From NCBI GenBank assembly GCA_019636655.1, contig JAHBXB010000001.1, positions 372,001-436,000 of the forward strand: a stretch of 64,000 nucleotides of DNA, written 5' to 3'. This DNA is from Phycisphaeraceae bacterium. GTDB lineage: Bacteria > Planctomycetota > Phycisphaerae > Phycisphaerales > UBA1924. A model generated the notes under the pieces. It did not search any database and was not told the DNA's origin. It saw only the letters and a list, made by a program, of their open reading frames with translations. Both the position numbers and the translations under genes were made by a program. Shown in pieces: positions 23,666 to 32,146 of the stretch. Positions within the stretch are counted from its first letter, which is position 1, and each line of letters opens with the position of its first letter.

Positions 23666-24283
23666 TCACCGTGCACGTCCAAACCGTCCACACTCCGGGC
23701 ACGGTCCTCCCCCGGCAACGATCGGATAGGCACATTCCTCGCACAGCAAGTGAACGCGTCGATATCGACTCCGAACCGCGCGGCGGACCGACGAGGCCAG
23801 CGCGAGAGCGCCTGCCGCTACCATCGTGTTGGCCGCCAGGCCGAGCGGCATCGGCTGCAGTGGAAGCCTGCGAGTCCAGTAGCAGTAGCCTCGGTCATAC
23901 CACGACAGCAGCTCGATACCCGCTCTAGACGAGCAGAATGGGCCTACGTACACGAAATCGACGTTGCCCTGCGGATACTCCTCTGAGTTGAGCGTCCACA
24001 TCATGCACTTCGCCGGCCATCCGACTTCATAGTGCACCTCCTTGAAGTGCAGCGGCTGCTCCACCGCGCTGGACCAGACAGTGTTGATGCCGATTGCGGC
24101 TGCCAGGCATTGCTCTGTCGGCTGCCGCGGCCACTCCGGCGGGTGGGGCGTGGCCCAGGAGAGGCTGCTCTGAGGGATCGTCGTGTCAGCAATCAGAGGA
24201 AGTGGAGCCCACAACGCCAGCATCCACGCGAGAATGAGCGATAGCGCGCACCCGGCGCCGATCGTGATCAGAGTCCGAATCAC
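23666..24283 (-). CDS. Membrane protein with C-terminal zinc ribbon, unknown function
   Basis: A protein of about 205 residues. An N-terminal membrane segment (TLITIGAGCALSLILAWMLAL) and a second one near residue 150 (GLAANTMVAAGALALASSV) flank a cysteine-containing outer region. The C terminus, CEECAYPIVAGGGPCPECGR, is a two-CxxC zinc ribbon like those ending many planctomycete membrane proteins. I favour the GTG at 24283 because AGGA precedes it at suitable spacing; a GTG at 24319 would add 12 residues. It converges on the secreted protein gene. Confidence 0.65.
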   Translation of the reverse strand: MIRTLITIGAGCALSLILAWMLALWAPLPLIADTTIPQSSLSWATPHPPEWPRQPTEQCLAAAIGINTVWSSAVEQPLHFKEVHYEVGWPAKCMMWTLNSEEYPQGNVDFVYVGPFCSSRAGIELLSWYDRGYCYWTRRLPLQPMPLGLAANTMVAAGALALASSVRRAVRSRYRRVHLLCEECAYPIVAGGGPCPECGRFGRAR

Positions 24284-24319
24284 ACGTGTCCTGTTTCTCC
24301 CGAGAGCGAATGGCCACAC

Positions 24320-24638
24320 CGAGTGGGATATCGACCAAGGTGTCCCAGCGCACCGAAACCTGGGCTACCGCAGGTGGCACCGACATCGTGCCACCGACTC
24401 AACCGGCTCTGCGGTTTAGTCGGTGCATCTTGCCCTCCGGCACCACCGCGCATCGCCCCATGATCTCCCCGCCGGAGGGAGTCGCAAAGGGAACCAGCAT
24501 GGTTCCCTTTGCACCTGCAACCCTCCGCCCCTCGAAACCGCGCGTAACTCTGCACCAATGCACCACTTAGACAACTTGTGCATATTCCTATCAAAACCCT
24601 ATTGACACACCGTCAAAAACCCGTATCCTGCTCGGGTC
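24320..24638. repeat. Intergenic region with overlapping, strong inverted repeats
   Basis: Four dyads in about 140 bases and no gene: GGTGGCAC/GTGCCACC (24373-24380 and 24388-24395); a 14-bp stem with one mismatch (24392-24405 and 24412-24425) that overlaps the first and so is mutually exclusive with it; CCCTCCGGC/GCCGGAGGG (24433-24441 and 24471-24479); and a perfect 12-bp stem GCAAAGGGAACC/GGTTCCCTTTGC (24484-24495 and 24501-24512). No T-run follows, so they are not standard terminators. Confidence 0.7.
24602..24629 (+). promoter_or_regulatory. Sigma70-like promoter overlapping a TTGAC/GTCAA dyad, close to the start codon
   Basis: A consensus -35 TTGACA (24602-24607) is 16 bases from TATCCT (24624-24629). 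The -35 box is part of the palindrome TTGAC-acacc-GTCAA (24602-24616), a natural place for a regulator to bind. The downstream ATG is at 24639, so the transcript would begin within a few bases of the start codon, a leaderless mRNA. Confidence 0.5.
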
Positions 24639-25382
24639 ATGCTCAACCTCCCTTCCTTCAACCCCTCCCCCGACCTCGCGGCCAAGATCCTCGATTCCGT
24701 CACCGACCCCACCCTCACCCTCCGCGACGTCGCCGACCTCCACCACACCACCGTCGAAGCCCTCATCCTCTGGTTCGCCGAGCCCGAGATCGCTGAACGG
24801 CTGGACCAGATCGAATCCACCATCGCCCGCCGCACCCGGATCGTCGCCTCCAACTTCCTCCCCGCGGCCACCATCGCGCTGGGTCGCTCCATCGACGAGC
24901 ACAACGCCGACGAAGCCCACTTCCCCGTCCGCCCCGGCGACCAGCGTGGGCTCGAACTCCGCCGCCGCTCCCGAGAAACCGCCCGCCGCGCCGCCGCCCT
25001 CCTCCTTCGCCTCGCCAACTTCACCCCAGGCCCGCTCCGCTACGTACCCCTCCCCGCGCGGCCCCGCTCCCTGTCCGACGCGGCTCCCCCAACCCCCATC
25101 CCAAGCCTTCCCACCGATGCCGCTGCGCCGACCCCCCTCGAACCCGGCGACGGCGGACGTCTCCGCCCGCCGCCGCCGAATTCCGGGTCGAAGTCCGGGT
25201 CCATCGAACCTCAGCACCCGTTCGAAAGGGCCTCCACCCAGGCCGCGATGTACGCCGCGACGTCGGCTGCGTCGACGGCGCCGTTGGAGTCAAAGTCAGC
25301 CGCCAGCGTTCCGTCGGCGACCGATCCGATCCACGCGTTCACGTACACCGAGATGTCCGCAGGCTCGACCACCCCGTTGTGA
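24639..25382 (+). CDS. Helix-turn-helix-like protein of unknown function
   Basis: A 247-residue reading frame. Residues 8-75 (LAAKILDSVTDPTLTLRDVADLHHTTVEALILWFAEPEIAERLDQIESTIARRTRIVASN) look like a helix-turn-helix (LTLRDVADLHHTTVEALILWF) followed by helices. Residues 100-130 are Arg-rich helices, and the region after 135 is Pro/Ala/Ser-rich and disordered. The final 57 codons (25211-25382) lie antisense to the dockerin-like tail of the peroxidase gene, so either the genes overlap by 172 bases or the functional protein is shorter. No ribosome site is visible before ATG 24639, in keeping with the promoter just upstream. Confidence 0.6.
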   Translation: MLNLPSFNPSPDLAAKILDSVTDPTLTLRDVADLHHTTVEALILWFAEPEIAERLDQIESTIARRTRIVASNFLPAATIALGRSIDEHNADEAHFPVRPGDQRGLELRRRSRETARRAAALLLRLANFTPGPLRYVPLPARPRSLSDAAPPTPIPSLPTDAAAPTPLEPGDGGRLRPPPPNSGSKSGSIEPQHPFERASTQAAMYAATSAASTAPLESKSAASVPSATDPIHAFTYTEMSAGSTTPL

Positions 25383-27061
25383 TCCGTGTCGGCCGGGCAC
25401 CCACCGCCGAACTCCATGGCGAAGAAGATGCTCTCCTGCAGCCTCGCGATCCCCGTCGTCCGCCGGAGGATGGTCGAGAGCCGGGTTGACTCCAGTTCGC
25501 GCACCTCCTCCCGGGAGAACTGATCGTTCTGATACCAGAACCGATCTCCGTCCCTCAGCCGCGTGAACTGGTCCAGCAGGATCGCCGTGTGCGTCGGCCC
25601 CATGCTCGACCCGGGAAGGTGATCCTCGGCCAGCAGGCCCACCCACGCATCGATGGAGTCCACCGATCCGTACAGCGTGCGCAGCCGATCCACCAGCGAC
25701 CGGTCCGAGGTGATGTCCGAAAAGCGCCGCACCCGCGCCAGCCCGAAATCCCGCCGCATCGTGTTGTAGTCCGCCAGCCCGTGGTCGCGCCCCCGTTGGA
25801 TGTTGAGCGCCGCCAGGTCAAACCCGCCCGCGCCCGGAGGCCCGAACAGGAAGTTCCGCAGCGGATCGACGATCATCGTGTCCGTCTCCTGCTGCGTGCT
25901 CGCCGCAAAGTACCGCACCACCGGCTCGATCCCGCCCGCCTCCGCGATCGCGTACGGATTGAAGAACGCCTCCGCCAGTTCAATGACCCCGGCCTCTTCG
26001 AAGTCGGCGTCAAGCAGGTCGATGTCCTCCCCGACCATCGAGTGGCCGATCCGGAACCCCGCCGTGGCAAAGGCGTTGCTCAGCCCCGGGTTCACCCACG
26101 GCTTGTACCCCGAGTACTCCGGCATCCGCCGCCCAAGCAGCGCCGGCAGCCACTCGTTCGCCACGATCACCTGCATCTCCGCCCCCACCCAGCGGCGGGC
26201 CTCCTGGTACAGCCGCTCGTCGCTCCAGTCCGGGTGCCGCGCCCGCAGCCGATCCGCCTGCCAGTTGTGCTCCCGCACGAACGCGCAGTGCAGCGACGTC
26301 AGCCCGACCTGCTCGTTCGCCCGTACGTCCCCCGCGGCGTACATCGACGTGGCCGGATGCCCCAGCGGATTGTCGTTCTCGAGGGTCCCATCGTTGTACG
26401 GCAGCATCTCGCCGTACTCGGTCTGCACCGACTTCAGCCGCCCACCGACCCCGCTCCGGAGCCACCCGGCCCGCGCCGCATCGGACCCGTAGATGTGGGA
26501 CGCATCGATGAACGCCGTCACCGTGTTGACCTGCTGGCGCGCCGAGTTCCCACCCGTCGCCGGATCAAACCCCGACCGCGTAAACCCGATCACCATCGTG
26601 CCCGTGGAGTTCGGATCAAAGAACGGGTCGCCGGTCGGAACCGGGATGTTCCACACCTCCGAGGACCCGCCGCGTGCCAGGCCGATGTCGTGGTCCAGGA
26701 ACTGCCCGAACTCGTAGACGCACGTCGACAGCCCCCGCGAATCAGCCGTCTCGAGCCCGCCCTGCGCCACGACGACGTTGCTGATCAGCCTCGCCGCCGG
26801 GCGCCCCGCGCCCGCCGGGGCCGACCGGCCGTCCCCGTAGTGAGCCCCGCTCGACTCTCGAAGATAGTTCGACCCCGCCATGCCCCACGAGGGCCGATTC
26901 CGGTTGTTCCCGGAGCCGTCATACGAGCGATACTCGCGGAATCGGGTATCGATCTCCTGAGCCCGCACCCCGCCGGCCCCAGCGCCGAGTACCAGCGCCG
27001 CAACAACCATCCCGGCCCCCCGCGCTGCGGGAAACCCGGAGCCAACCTGTGCCTGCCGCAT
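25211..27061 (-). CDS. Secreted animal-type heme peroxidase with dockerin-like C terminus
   Basis: A 616-residue protein. A signal peptide (GMVVAALVLGAGAGGVRAQE) is followed by the peroxidase domain: YEFGQFLDHDIGL with the Asp-His pair (distal His near 124), ASHIYGSD, FVREHNWQADRLRARHPDWSDERLYQEAR, VIVANEWLPALLGR, GFRIGHSMVGED with the proximal His, and LNIQRGRDHGLADYNTMRRDFGL. These match the peroxidasin/myeloperoxidase superfamily as found in bacteria. The C terminus has two DxDxNGxVxxxD-type calcium repeats (DTDHNGVVEPADI and DFDSNGAVDAADV) flanked by Cys, a dockerin-like tail common on exported Phycisphaerae proteins. The start is the Met at 27061, preceded by GGAGGAAAGAG; an upstream Met at 27076 is less likely. 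It oxidises halides or small organics with H2O2; the target is unknown. Confidence 0.88.
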   Translation of the reverse strand: MRQAQVGSGFPAARGAGMVVAALVLGAGAGGVRAQEIDTRFREYRSYDGSGNNRNRPSWGMAGSNYLRESSGAHYGDGRSAPAGAGRPAARLISNVVVAQGGLETADSRGLSTCVYEFGQFLDHDIGLARGGSSEVWNIPVPTGDPFFDPNSTGTMVIGFTRSGFDPATGGNSARQQVNTVTAFIDASHIYGSDAARAGWLRSGVGGRLKSVQTEYGEMLPYNDGTLENDNPLGHPATSMYAAGDVRANEQVGLTSLHCAFVREHNWQADRLRARHPDWSDERLYQEARRWVGAEMQVIVANEWLPALLGRRMPEYSGYKPWVNPGLSNAFATAGFRIGHSMVGEDIDLLDADFEEAGVIELAEAFFNPYAIAEAGGIEPVVRYFAASTQQETDTMIVDPLRNFLFGPPGAGGFDLAALNIQRGRDHGLADYNTMRRDFGLARVRRFSDITSDRSLVDRLRTLYGSVDSIDAWVGLLAEDHLPGSSMGPTHTAILLDQFTRLRDGDRFWYQNDQFSREEVRELESTRLSTILRRTTGIARLQESIFFAMEFGGGCPADTDHNGVVEPADISVYVNAWIGSVADGTLAADFDSNGAVDAADVAAYIAAWVEALSNGC

Positions 27062-27334
27062 CTCTCTTTCCTCCATGGAAAAGGGGTGAAGTGCCCCAGC
27101 GAGATGTGGATGAGTGCCCCGGCCACCGGAGAATCCGACGCCGGTCCAACGAAGCCGTGCGGTGTCAGGCGCAGGTCGGTTTTGCAAAATCCCGCAGATG
27201 ACGCAGGTTGCCTATCTTCCCGTGCTTCCCCGAGCCTAATAACAAACGACTTAAGAAACCTAAAGTTAGTACCAGCGTGGCCAGCAGCGTGGGGCGCGGC
27301 GGAATGCGGCCACTATCGGCGAACCCTGGCCGCT

Positions 27335-30259
27335 CTACTTGCCGTCGAACCAGTTCATCGCCACCGCCGAGTCCGCCTTGAGCGGCACCGTCAGCGTCAT
27401 GGCGCTCTCCATGCGCTCGACGATCAGCCTCCGCGCCCGCTCGGCAACCCCCTCCACCGCCTCGAAGACCAGCTCGTCGTGGATCTGCAGGAGCATGCGG
27501 ACACCGGCGATGTCCGGGGGTTTTCCGCCTCGCCACGCCGCGGCGCTCGGCGACGGGCTGAGCCGCCGGTGCAGGTCGATCATCGCCAGCTTGATCAGGT
27601 CCGCCGCCGACCCCTGGACCACCGAGTTGATGGCGGTCCGCTCCGCAAGCGACCGCCGCGCCGGGTTCCGGGACTCGATATCCGGGATCGGCCGCCGCCG
27701 CTTGAGCATCGTCTCGACATACCCGGTCGACCGGGCCTGCTCGATGCACTCCTGCAGGAACGTCGTGATCCCGGAGAAGCGACGCTTGTACGAGTCGATG
27801 ATCTCCGCCGCGGCCGAGTTGTCGATCCCCAGCCGCCGCGCCAGCCCGAAGGCCGTGATCCCGTACACGATTCCGAAGTTCACCATTTTGGCGCTGTTGC
27901 GCTGCTCCTTGGTGACCTCCCCGATGGGCACATGGTGGATCTGCGCGGCGACCGCCGCGTGGATGTCCTCCCCCCGCATGAACGCATCAATGAGCGCCGG
28001 GTCGCGGGAGAGATGGGCCAGAATCCGCAACTCGATCTGGGAGTAATCCGCCGTGACCAGCACGTGCCCCGGCTCGGCGACAAACGCTCTTCGGATCTCG
28101 CGTCCGATGTCCGATCGGATCGGGATGTTCTGCAGGTTCGGGTCCGAGGAGCTCAGCCGCCCTGTGGCGGCGACCGTCTGGTTGAACGAAGCGTGGATCC
28201 GCCCCGTCGCCGGGTTGATCGCGTCCTTCAGCGCCACGAGGTACGTGGAGACCAGTTTCGTGAGTTGCCGGTAGTCGAGGATCAACTGCGGAATGGGGGT
28301 CAGAATCGTGGGATCCGACGCCAGTTGCTCGAGCACTTCCGTGTCCGTGGAGTACCCGGTCTTGATTCGCTTCACGGGCTTGAGCCCGAGCCCGGGTTCG
28401 GCGGCATCGTCGCGCCGGTTGAACAGCACCCCGGCGAGTTGCCGCGGCGAGTCCGGGTTGAACGGCCGTTCGATCGCGTCGTACGCCGCACTCTCGATCT
28501 GCTTCTTCAACTCGCCGATCCGCGTCTGCAGCCGGTCTCGCTGCCGGTCGAGCTCGGCCGGATCGACGCGGATTCCGTTCCATTCCAGTTCCGCCAGCAC
28601 TTCCAGCAGGGGCGTCTCGACCTCCGACAGGAGGGGCATGAGCCCCATCGCCCGCAGGTGCGGCAGCATGACCTCCCGCAGCCGCAGAGCGATATCGGCG
28701 TCCTCGGCCGCGTACTGGGTGGCGAGATCGACGGGAACGGTGTCGAAGGTTCGCTGCGAGGGGCCCGAGCCGATGAGTTCGGTGATCGAGATGTTCGTGT
28801 GGTTCAGCAGGGCCAGCGCGAGCGCATCGAGCGAGTGCGAGGAGCGGGAGGAATCGATCAGGTACGAGGCGATCATCGAATCAAAGGCGATGCCGGCGAG
28901 CGGCGCGCCCGCGGCGCGGAGGACCATCTGGTCGAACTTGAGGTTGTGCCCCGTCTTGGGCCGATCGGCGTCAGCAAGGATCGGGCCGAGGGCCTTGAGC
29001 ACCGTGCCCGCGTCCAAGTGCTCGACCGGTGCCGGCGACCGGATCGGGATGTACACGCCGGTGCCGGGTTCGATCGAGAGGGAGATGCCGCACAAGGCGG
29101 AGGAAATCGGCGAGAGCCCGGTGGTCTCGGTGTCGATGGCGATGACGGGCGCAGTGCGGAGTTGGCCGATGAGCGAGTCGAGGTCCGCGTGGGTGGTGAT
29201 GGAGCGGTACCCGGGGTTGGGGGGGCGAGTAGAGCTGGAGGAGGGAACAGACGATGGATCCGGCTCGAGGTGGTCGAACAGCCCGCCCGCAGCGAGCGGC
29301 CGCGCCGCCGCGCCGGATGCGGCCGGTTTCGGCGCGACGGGAGTGGGGGAGCCCCCGGCGGCGCCGAGCAGAGCGCGGACCTCGTCCTGGTACCGGTTGA
29401 AGCCGAGTTCACGCAGGATCGGGAGGAGCGAGTCGAGATTCAGCCGCTTGGTATCGGCCGCCTGGAGGTCAAGGGAGACCGGCGCATCGTGCCGGAGCGA
29501 GACCAGCTCGCGGCTGAGTGCCAGCCGCGGAATCGCCTCGCGGAGCCGTTCGCCTCGCTTGCCCTTGATCTTGTCCGCGTGGGCGATGAGGTTGTCGAGC
29601 GTTCCGTACGTCGTGATCAGTTCCGCCGCGGTCTTGGGGCCGACGCCCTCGACGCCGGGGACGTTGTCCACCGAGTCGCCCATGAGGGCGAGCATGTCGA
29701 TGACCTGCGGCGGCGTGAGGCCCGAGTCGGCCTTGAGCGTGTCGGCCGTGATCAGGAGATCGGTATGGATGTCGTACATCTCGACCGCGTTGGCGGCGAG
29801 CAGTTGCTTGAGGTCCTTGTCCTTGGAGATGATGCGGATCCGCAGGTCGGGGTGCGCCGCGCGGAGGGAGGTCACGAGGGTGGCGATGGTGTCGTCGGCC
29901 TCGAAGCCCTCGACGCCGACAACGGGGACGCCGATGGCGCGGAGCGCCGCGAGGCAGCGGTCGACCTGCGGGAAGAGGTCCTCCGGCGGCGGCGGGCGGT
30001 TGGTCTTGTACTCGGGGTAGAGCGTGGACCGAAAGGTCTCGGTGTCGCCCGAGACATCGATGGCGACGGCGAGGTAGTCGGGCCGGCCCCCGTCGGCGCC
30101 GATCTGCCCCTCCGCGCGGAGGAGTTTGAGGAGCATGCCGAGGAACCCGAACGACATGTTCGTGGGTTCCTTGGTGACCGGGGAGGTCATCGGAGTCCGG
30201 ATCGCGTGGTACGCGCGGAAGAACTGGGCGTAGCCGTCGATGAGGTAGAGGGTGGGCAT
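27335..30259 (-). CDS. polA: DNA polymerase I
   Basis: A 974-residue three-domain enzyme for Okazaki-fragment processing and repair. The 5'-3' exonuclease (1-300) has LIDGYAQFFRAYHA, VAIDVSGDTETFRSTLYPEYKTNR, EADDTIATLV, ISKDKDLKQLL and MGDSVDNVPGVEGVGPKTA. The 3'-5' exonuclease is intact: IDTETTGLSP with the Asp/Glu pair, GHNLKFDQM and YAAEDADIAL. The polymerase domain shows TGRLSSSDPNLQNIP, VTADYSQIELRILAHLS, the O-helix EQRNSAKMVNFGIVYG, ERTAINSVVQGSAADLIK and LQIHDELVFE. It lies 51 bases downstream of the GlmU-like gene in the mre cluster. Confidence 0.97.
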   Translation of the reverse strand: MPTLYLIDGYAQFFRAYHAIRTPMTSPVTKEPTNMSFGFLGMLLKLLRAEGQIGADGGRPDYLAVAIDVSGDTETFRSTLYPEYKTNRPPPPEDLFPQVDRCLAALRAIGVPVVGVEGFEADDTIATLVTSLRAAHPDLRIRIISKDKDLKQLLAANAVEMYDIHTDLLITADTLKADSGLTPPQVIDMLALMGDSVDNVPGVEGVGPKTAAELITTYGTLDNLIAHADKIKGKRGERLREAIPRLALSRELVSLRHDAPVSLDLQAADTKRLNLDSLLPILRELGFNRYQDEVRALLGAAGGSPTPVAPKPAASGAAARPLAAGGLFDHLEPDPSSVPSSSSTRPPNPGYRSITTHADLDSLIGQLRTAPVIAIDTETTGLSPISSALCGISLSIEPGTGVYIPIRSPAPVEHLDAGTVLKALGPILADADRPKTGHNLKFDQMVLRAAGAPLAGIAFDSMIASYLIDSSRSSHSLDALALALLNHTNISITELIGSGPSQRTFDTVPVDLATQYAAEDADIALRLREVMLPHLRAMGLMPLLSEVETPLLEVLAELEWNGIRVDPAELDRQRDRLQTRIGELKKQIESAAYDAIERPFNPDSPRQLAGVLFNRRDDAAEPGLGLKPVKRIKTGYSTDTEVLEQLASDPTILTPIPQLILDYRQLTKLVSTYLVALKDAINPATGRIHASFNQTVAATGRLSSSDPNLQNIPIRSDIGREIRRAFVAEPGHVLVTADYSQIELRILAHLSRDPALIDAFMRGEDIHAAVAAQIHHVPIGEVTKEQRNSAKMVNFGIVYGITAFGLARRLGIDNSAAAEIIDSYKRRFSGITTFLQECIEQARSTGYVETMLKRRRPIPDIESRNPARRSLAERTAINSVVQGSAADLIKLAMIDLHRRLSPSPSAAAWRGGKPPDIAGVRMLLQIHDELVFEAVEGVAERARRLIVERMESAMTLTVPLKADSAVAMNWFDGK

Positions 30260-30310
30260 TGGAGAGCGGCCGGTGGTCGGCGTTCAAGTGAGGAGGAAAC
30301 GAGCCGCAGG

Positions 30311-31546
30311 CTAGCGAGTCGGCGCGGGGAGGGCGCGGAGCAGGGCGAGGTATTCCTCGCTGGGCCTGGCGCTTCGGCGCGCCATGACGGTGCGGGCGAT
30401 CTCGATGAACTTGTCGGAACGGAAGGCGCGGGCGCCGGCATCGGTGACCCACGAGAGCGGCGCGATGGTGCCCGAAACCGGGGCCGAGGCGGCCCACATC
30501 GTGCCGGTGCCGACGATGGCGCCGGTCATGATGCGGGTGCAGATGGCGAACTTGGCGTGGTCGCCGATGATGGCGCCGAGGAACTGCTCGCCGGTGCGCT
30601 CGTTTTGGCCGGGCGTGCCGTCGCGATGGAGAGCGCGACAGATGACCTGGTCGTAGGTGTTGAGCAGGTTGGAGTTGGTGGTGCCGGCGCCGAGGTTGGC
30701 CCACTGGCCGACCCAGGAATCGCCGAGGTGGCCGTCGTGGGCCTTGTTCGCCCAGCCATGGAAGATCGTGCCGCCGACTTCGCCGGCGACTTTGCAGTGA
30801 GGACCGATCGCGGTGTTGGCCTTGATAAGGGCGCGGTCGAGGATTGTCGAGTGCGGCCCGACGTACACCGGGCCGCAGAGCGTGACGCCGGGCCGAATGA
30901 CGGCGTGGTCGTCGATGTAGACGGGGCCCGCCTCGGCGTCGAGGATCACGCCGGGGTAGATCTTCGCCGTCGAGGAGACGTTGACCGGGTGCTGGCCGAA
31001 GGCGGTCGCGTTCGGCCGGGTGGGCGATGGCGCATCGATCGCGGCCGCGGGGCGGCCCAGGAGCAGGGCCAGGTCGTGCCGGAGCAGTGCATCCCGCGCC
31101 GAGCGGATGTGCCAGGGGCGGGTGAGGAGTTGGAGGCCGTTTGCTCGCGTGGCGCCAAGGCCCGTGAAGTCGCCGGCCAGGACGCGGTCGACCTGCGTCG
31201 GGGGGATGCGGGCGGCGATCAGGTCGCCGGAGTGGTCGAGCAACGCCGCGCCGGGCGACAACCCGGCTACGGCCTCGATGTCCGTGCCGATCCAGCGGCC
31301 ATTGATGACGAGCACGGGCTCGGTCGTGTCGATCGGCGCGTTGACGGGTTCACCGTTCTCCGCCGCGAGCGCTGCGAGCAGGGGCGAGGTTACCCGCAAG
31401 TGGGTCGCGCCGGGGGACGCGATGGAGTGGACCATGAGCCGCTCGAGCAGCGACAGCGCGCCGGTGCGGACATGGAACGCCGGGCGCAGGTCGGTGAGCG
31501 GGCTGAGCAGTCCCTTGCCGTCGTCGAAGACAATCACCGGGTCCAT
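30311..31546 (-). CDS. GlmU-like putative sugar nucleotidyltransferase/acyltransferase
   Basis: A 411-residue protein of the GlmU-like family found in Planctomycetes and Bacteroidetes. The N-terminal half (IVFDDGKGLLSPLTDLRPAFHVRTGALSLLERL, PVLVINGRWIG) resembles a diverged nucleotidyltransferase with the early RPAFxxRxGxxSLxER motif. The C-terminal half is a left-handed beta-helix of hexapeptide repeats (VSSTAKIYPGVILDAEAGPVYIDDHAVIRPGVTLCGPVYVGPHS, IGPHCKVAGEVGGTIFHGWANKAHDGHLGDSWVG). Expected role: activating or acetylating an amino sugar for cell-envelope synthesis. Position between mreD and polA supports an envelope role. The exact reaction is inference. Confidence 0.8.
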   Translation of the reverse strand: MDPVIVFDDGKGLLSPLTDLRPAFHVRTGALSLLERLMVHSIASPGATHLRVTSPLLAALAAENGEPVNAPIDTTEPVLVINGRWIGTDIEAVAGLSPGAALLDHSGDLIAARIPPTQVDRVLAGDFTGLGATRANGLQLLTRPWHIRSARDALLRHDLALLLGRPAAAIDAPSPTRPNATAFGQHPVNVSSTAKIYPGVILDAEAGPVYIDDHAVIRPGVTLCGPVYVGPHSTILDRALIKANTAIGPHCKVAGEVGGTIFHGWANKAHDGHLGDSWVGQWANLGAGTTNSNLLNTYDQVICRALHRDGTPGQNERTGEQFLGAIIGDHAKFAICTRIMTGAIVGTGTMWAASAPVSGTIAPLSWVTDAGARAFRSDKFIEIARTVMARRSARPSEEYLALLRALPAPTR

Positions 31547-31564
31547 GGCGGGCAGTGTAGCGGG

Positions 31565-32146
31565 CTACTGCATTCGCCTGGAGAATCGGCGCTGGTTGGC
31601 GTCGGGGAAGCCGAAGATGCGGACCCAGCGGATCATCGGGAATGCCAGGAGCAGCGCCGGGAGACCGGTGTAGACGGCGGTGCCGCACCGCGAGACGAGC
31701 TCCGCGAACATCCCGCCGCCGCCTCCTTCGTAGAGCGAGCGGAAGGCGGTGAGAGAGACGGAGATGATCGCGGCAACGACTCCCGCGATGATCGTGAGGG
31801 CCACGACGCTGCGCGGATTGCGGCGGATCACGGTGTTGCGCACCTGGTACACGGCGAAGGCGCCGGCCATGTACCCCAGGGCGTTGGGGCCGAGATGGAC
31901 GACGGTCGAGAGGGCGTCCGCGCCGCTGCCGATAGGCCCGAGCAGGTCGAGCGTGGCGCCGATGATGAGGGCGAACCAGAGGGCGTGGTGCAGCGCGGCG
32001 TGCATCGCGACGAAGACGACCAGCGGCATCACGAAGCCCGGCACCATGAGCGGCATGGTGCCGAAGCGGATCCCCAGCGCGGGGGAGAGCCCCAGCTCGA
32101 GGCCGAGCAGCAGGTACGCGGCGATGAGCGCGGCGGGCCAGCTCAT
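31565..32146 (-). CDS. mreD: Rod-shape-determining protein MreD
   Basis: A 193-residue integral membrane protein with about five or six hydrophobic segments (MSWPAALIAAYLLLGLELGL, MVPGFVMPLVVFVAMHAAL, ALWFALIIGATLDLLG, YMAGAFAVYQV, VVALTIIAGVVAAIISV, VYTGLPALLLAFPM). MreD sequences are poorly conserved, so the call rests mainly on topology, the DLLGP segment and position right after mreC. Its ATG overlaps the mreC stop (ATGA), implying translational coupling. It helps MreB/MreC guide wall synthesis in the inner membrane. Confidence 0.85.
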   Translation of the reverse strand: MSWPAALIAAYLLLGLELGLSPALGIRFGTMPLMVPGFVMPLVVFVAMHAALHHALWFALIIGATLDLLGPIGSGADALSTVVHLGPNALGYMAGAFAVYQVRNTVIRRNPRSVVALTIIAGVVAAIISVSLTAFRSLYEGGGGGMFAELVSRCGTAVYTGLPALLLAFPMIRWVRIFGFPDANQRRFSRRMQ

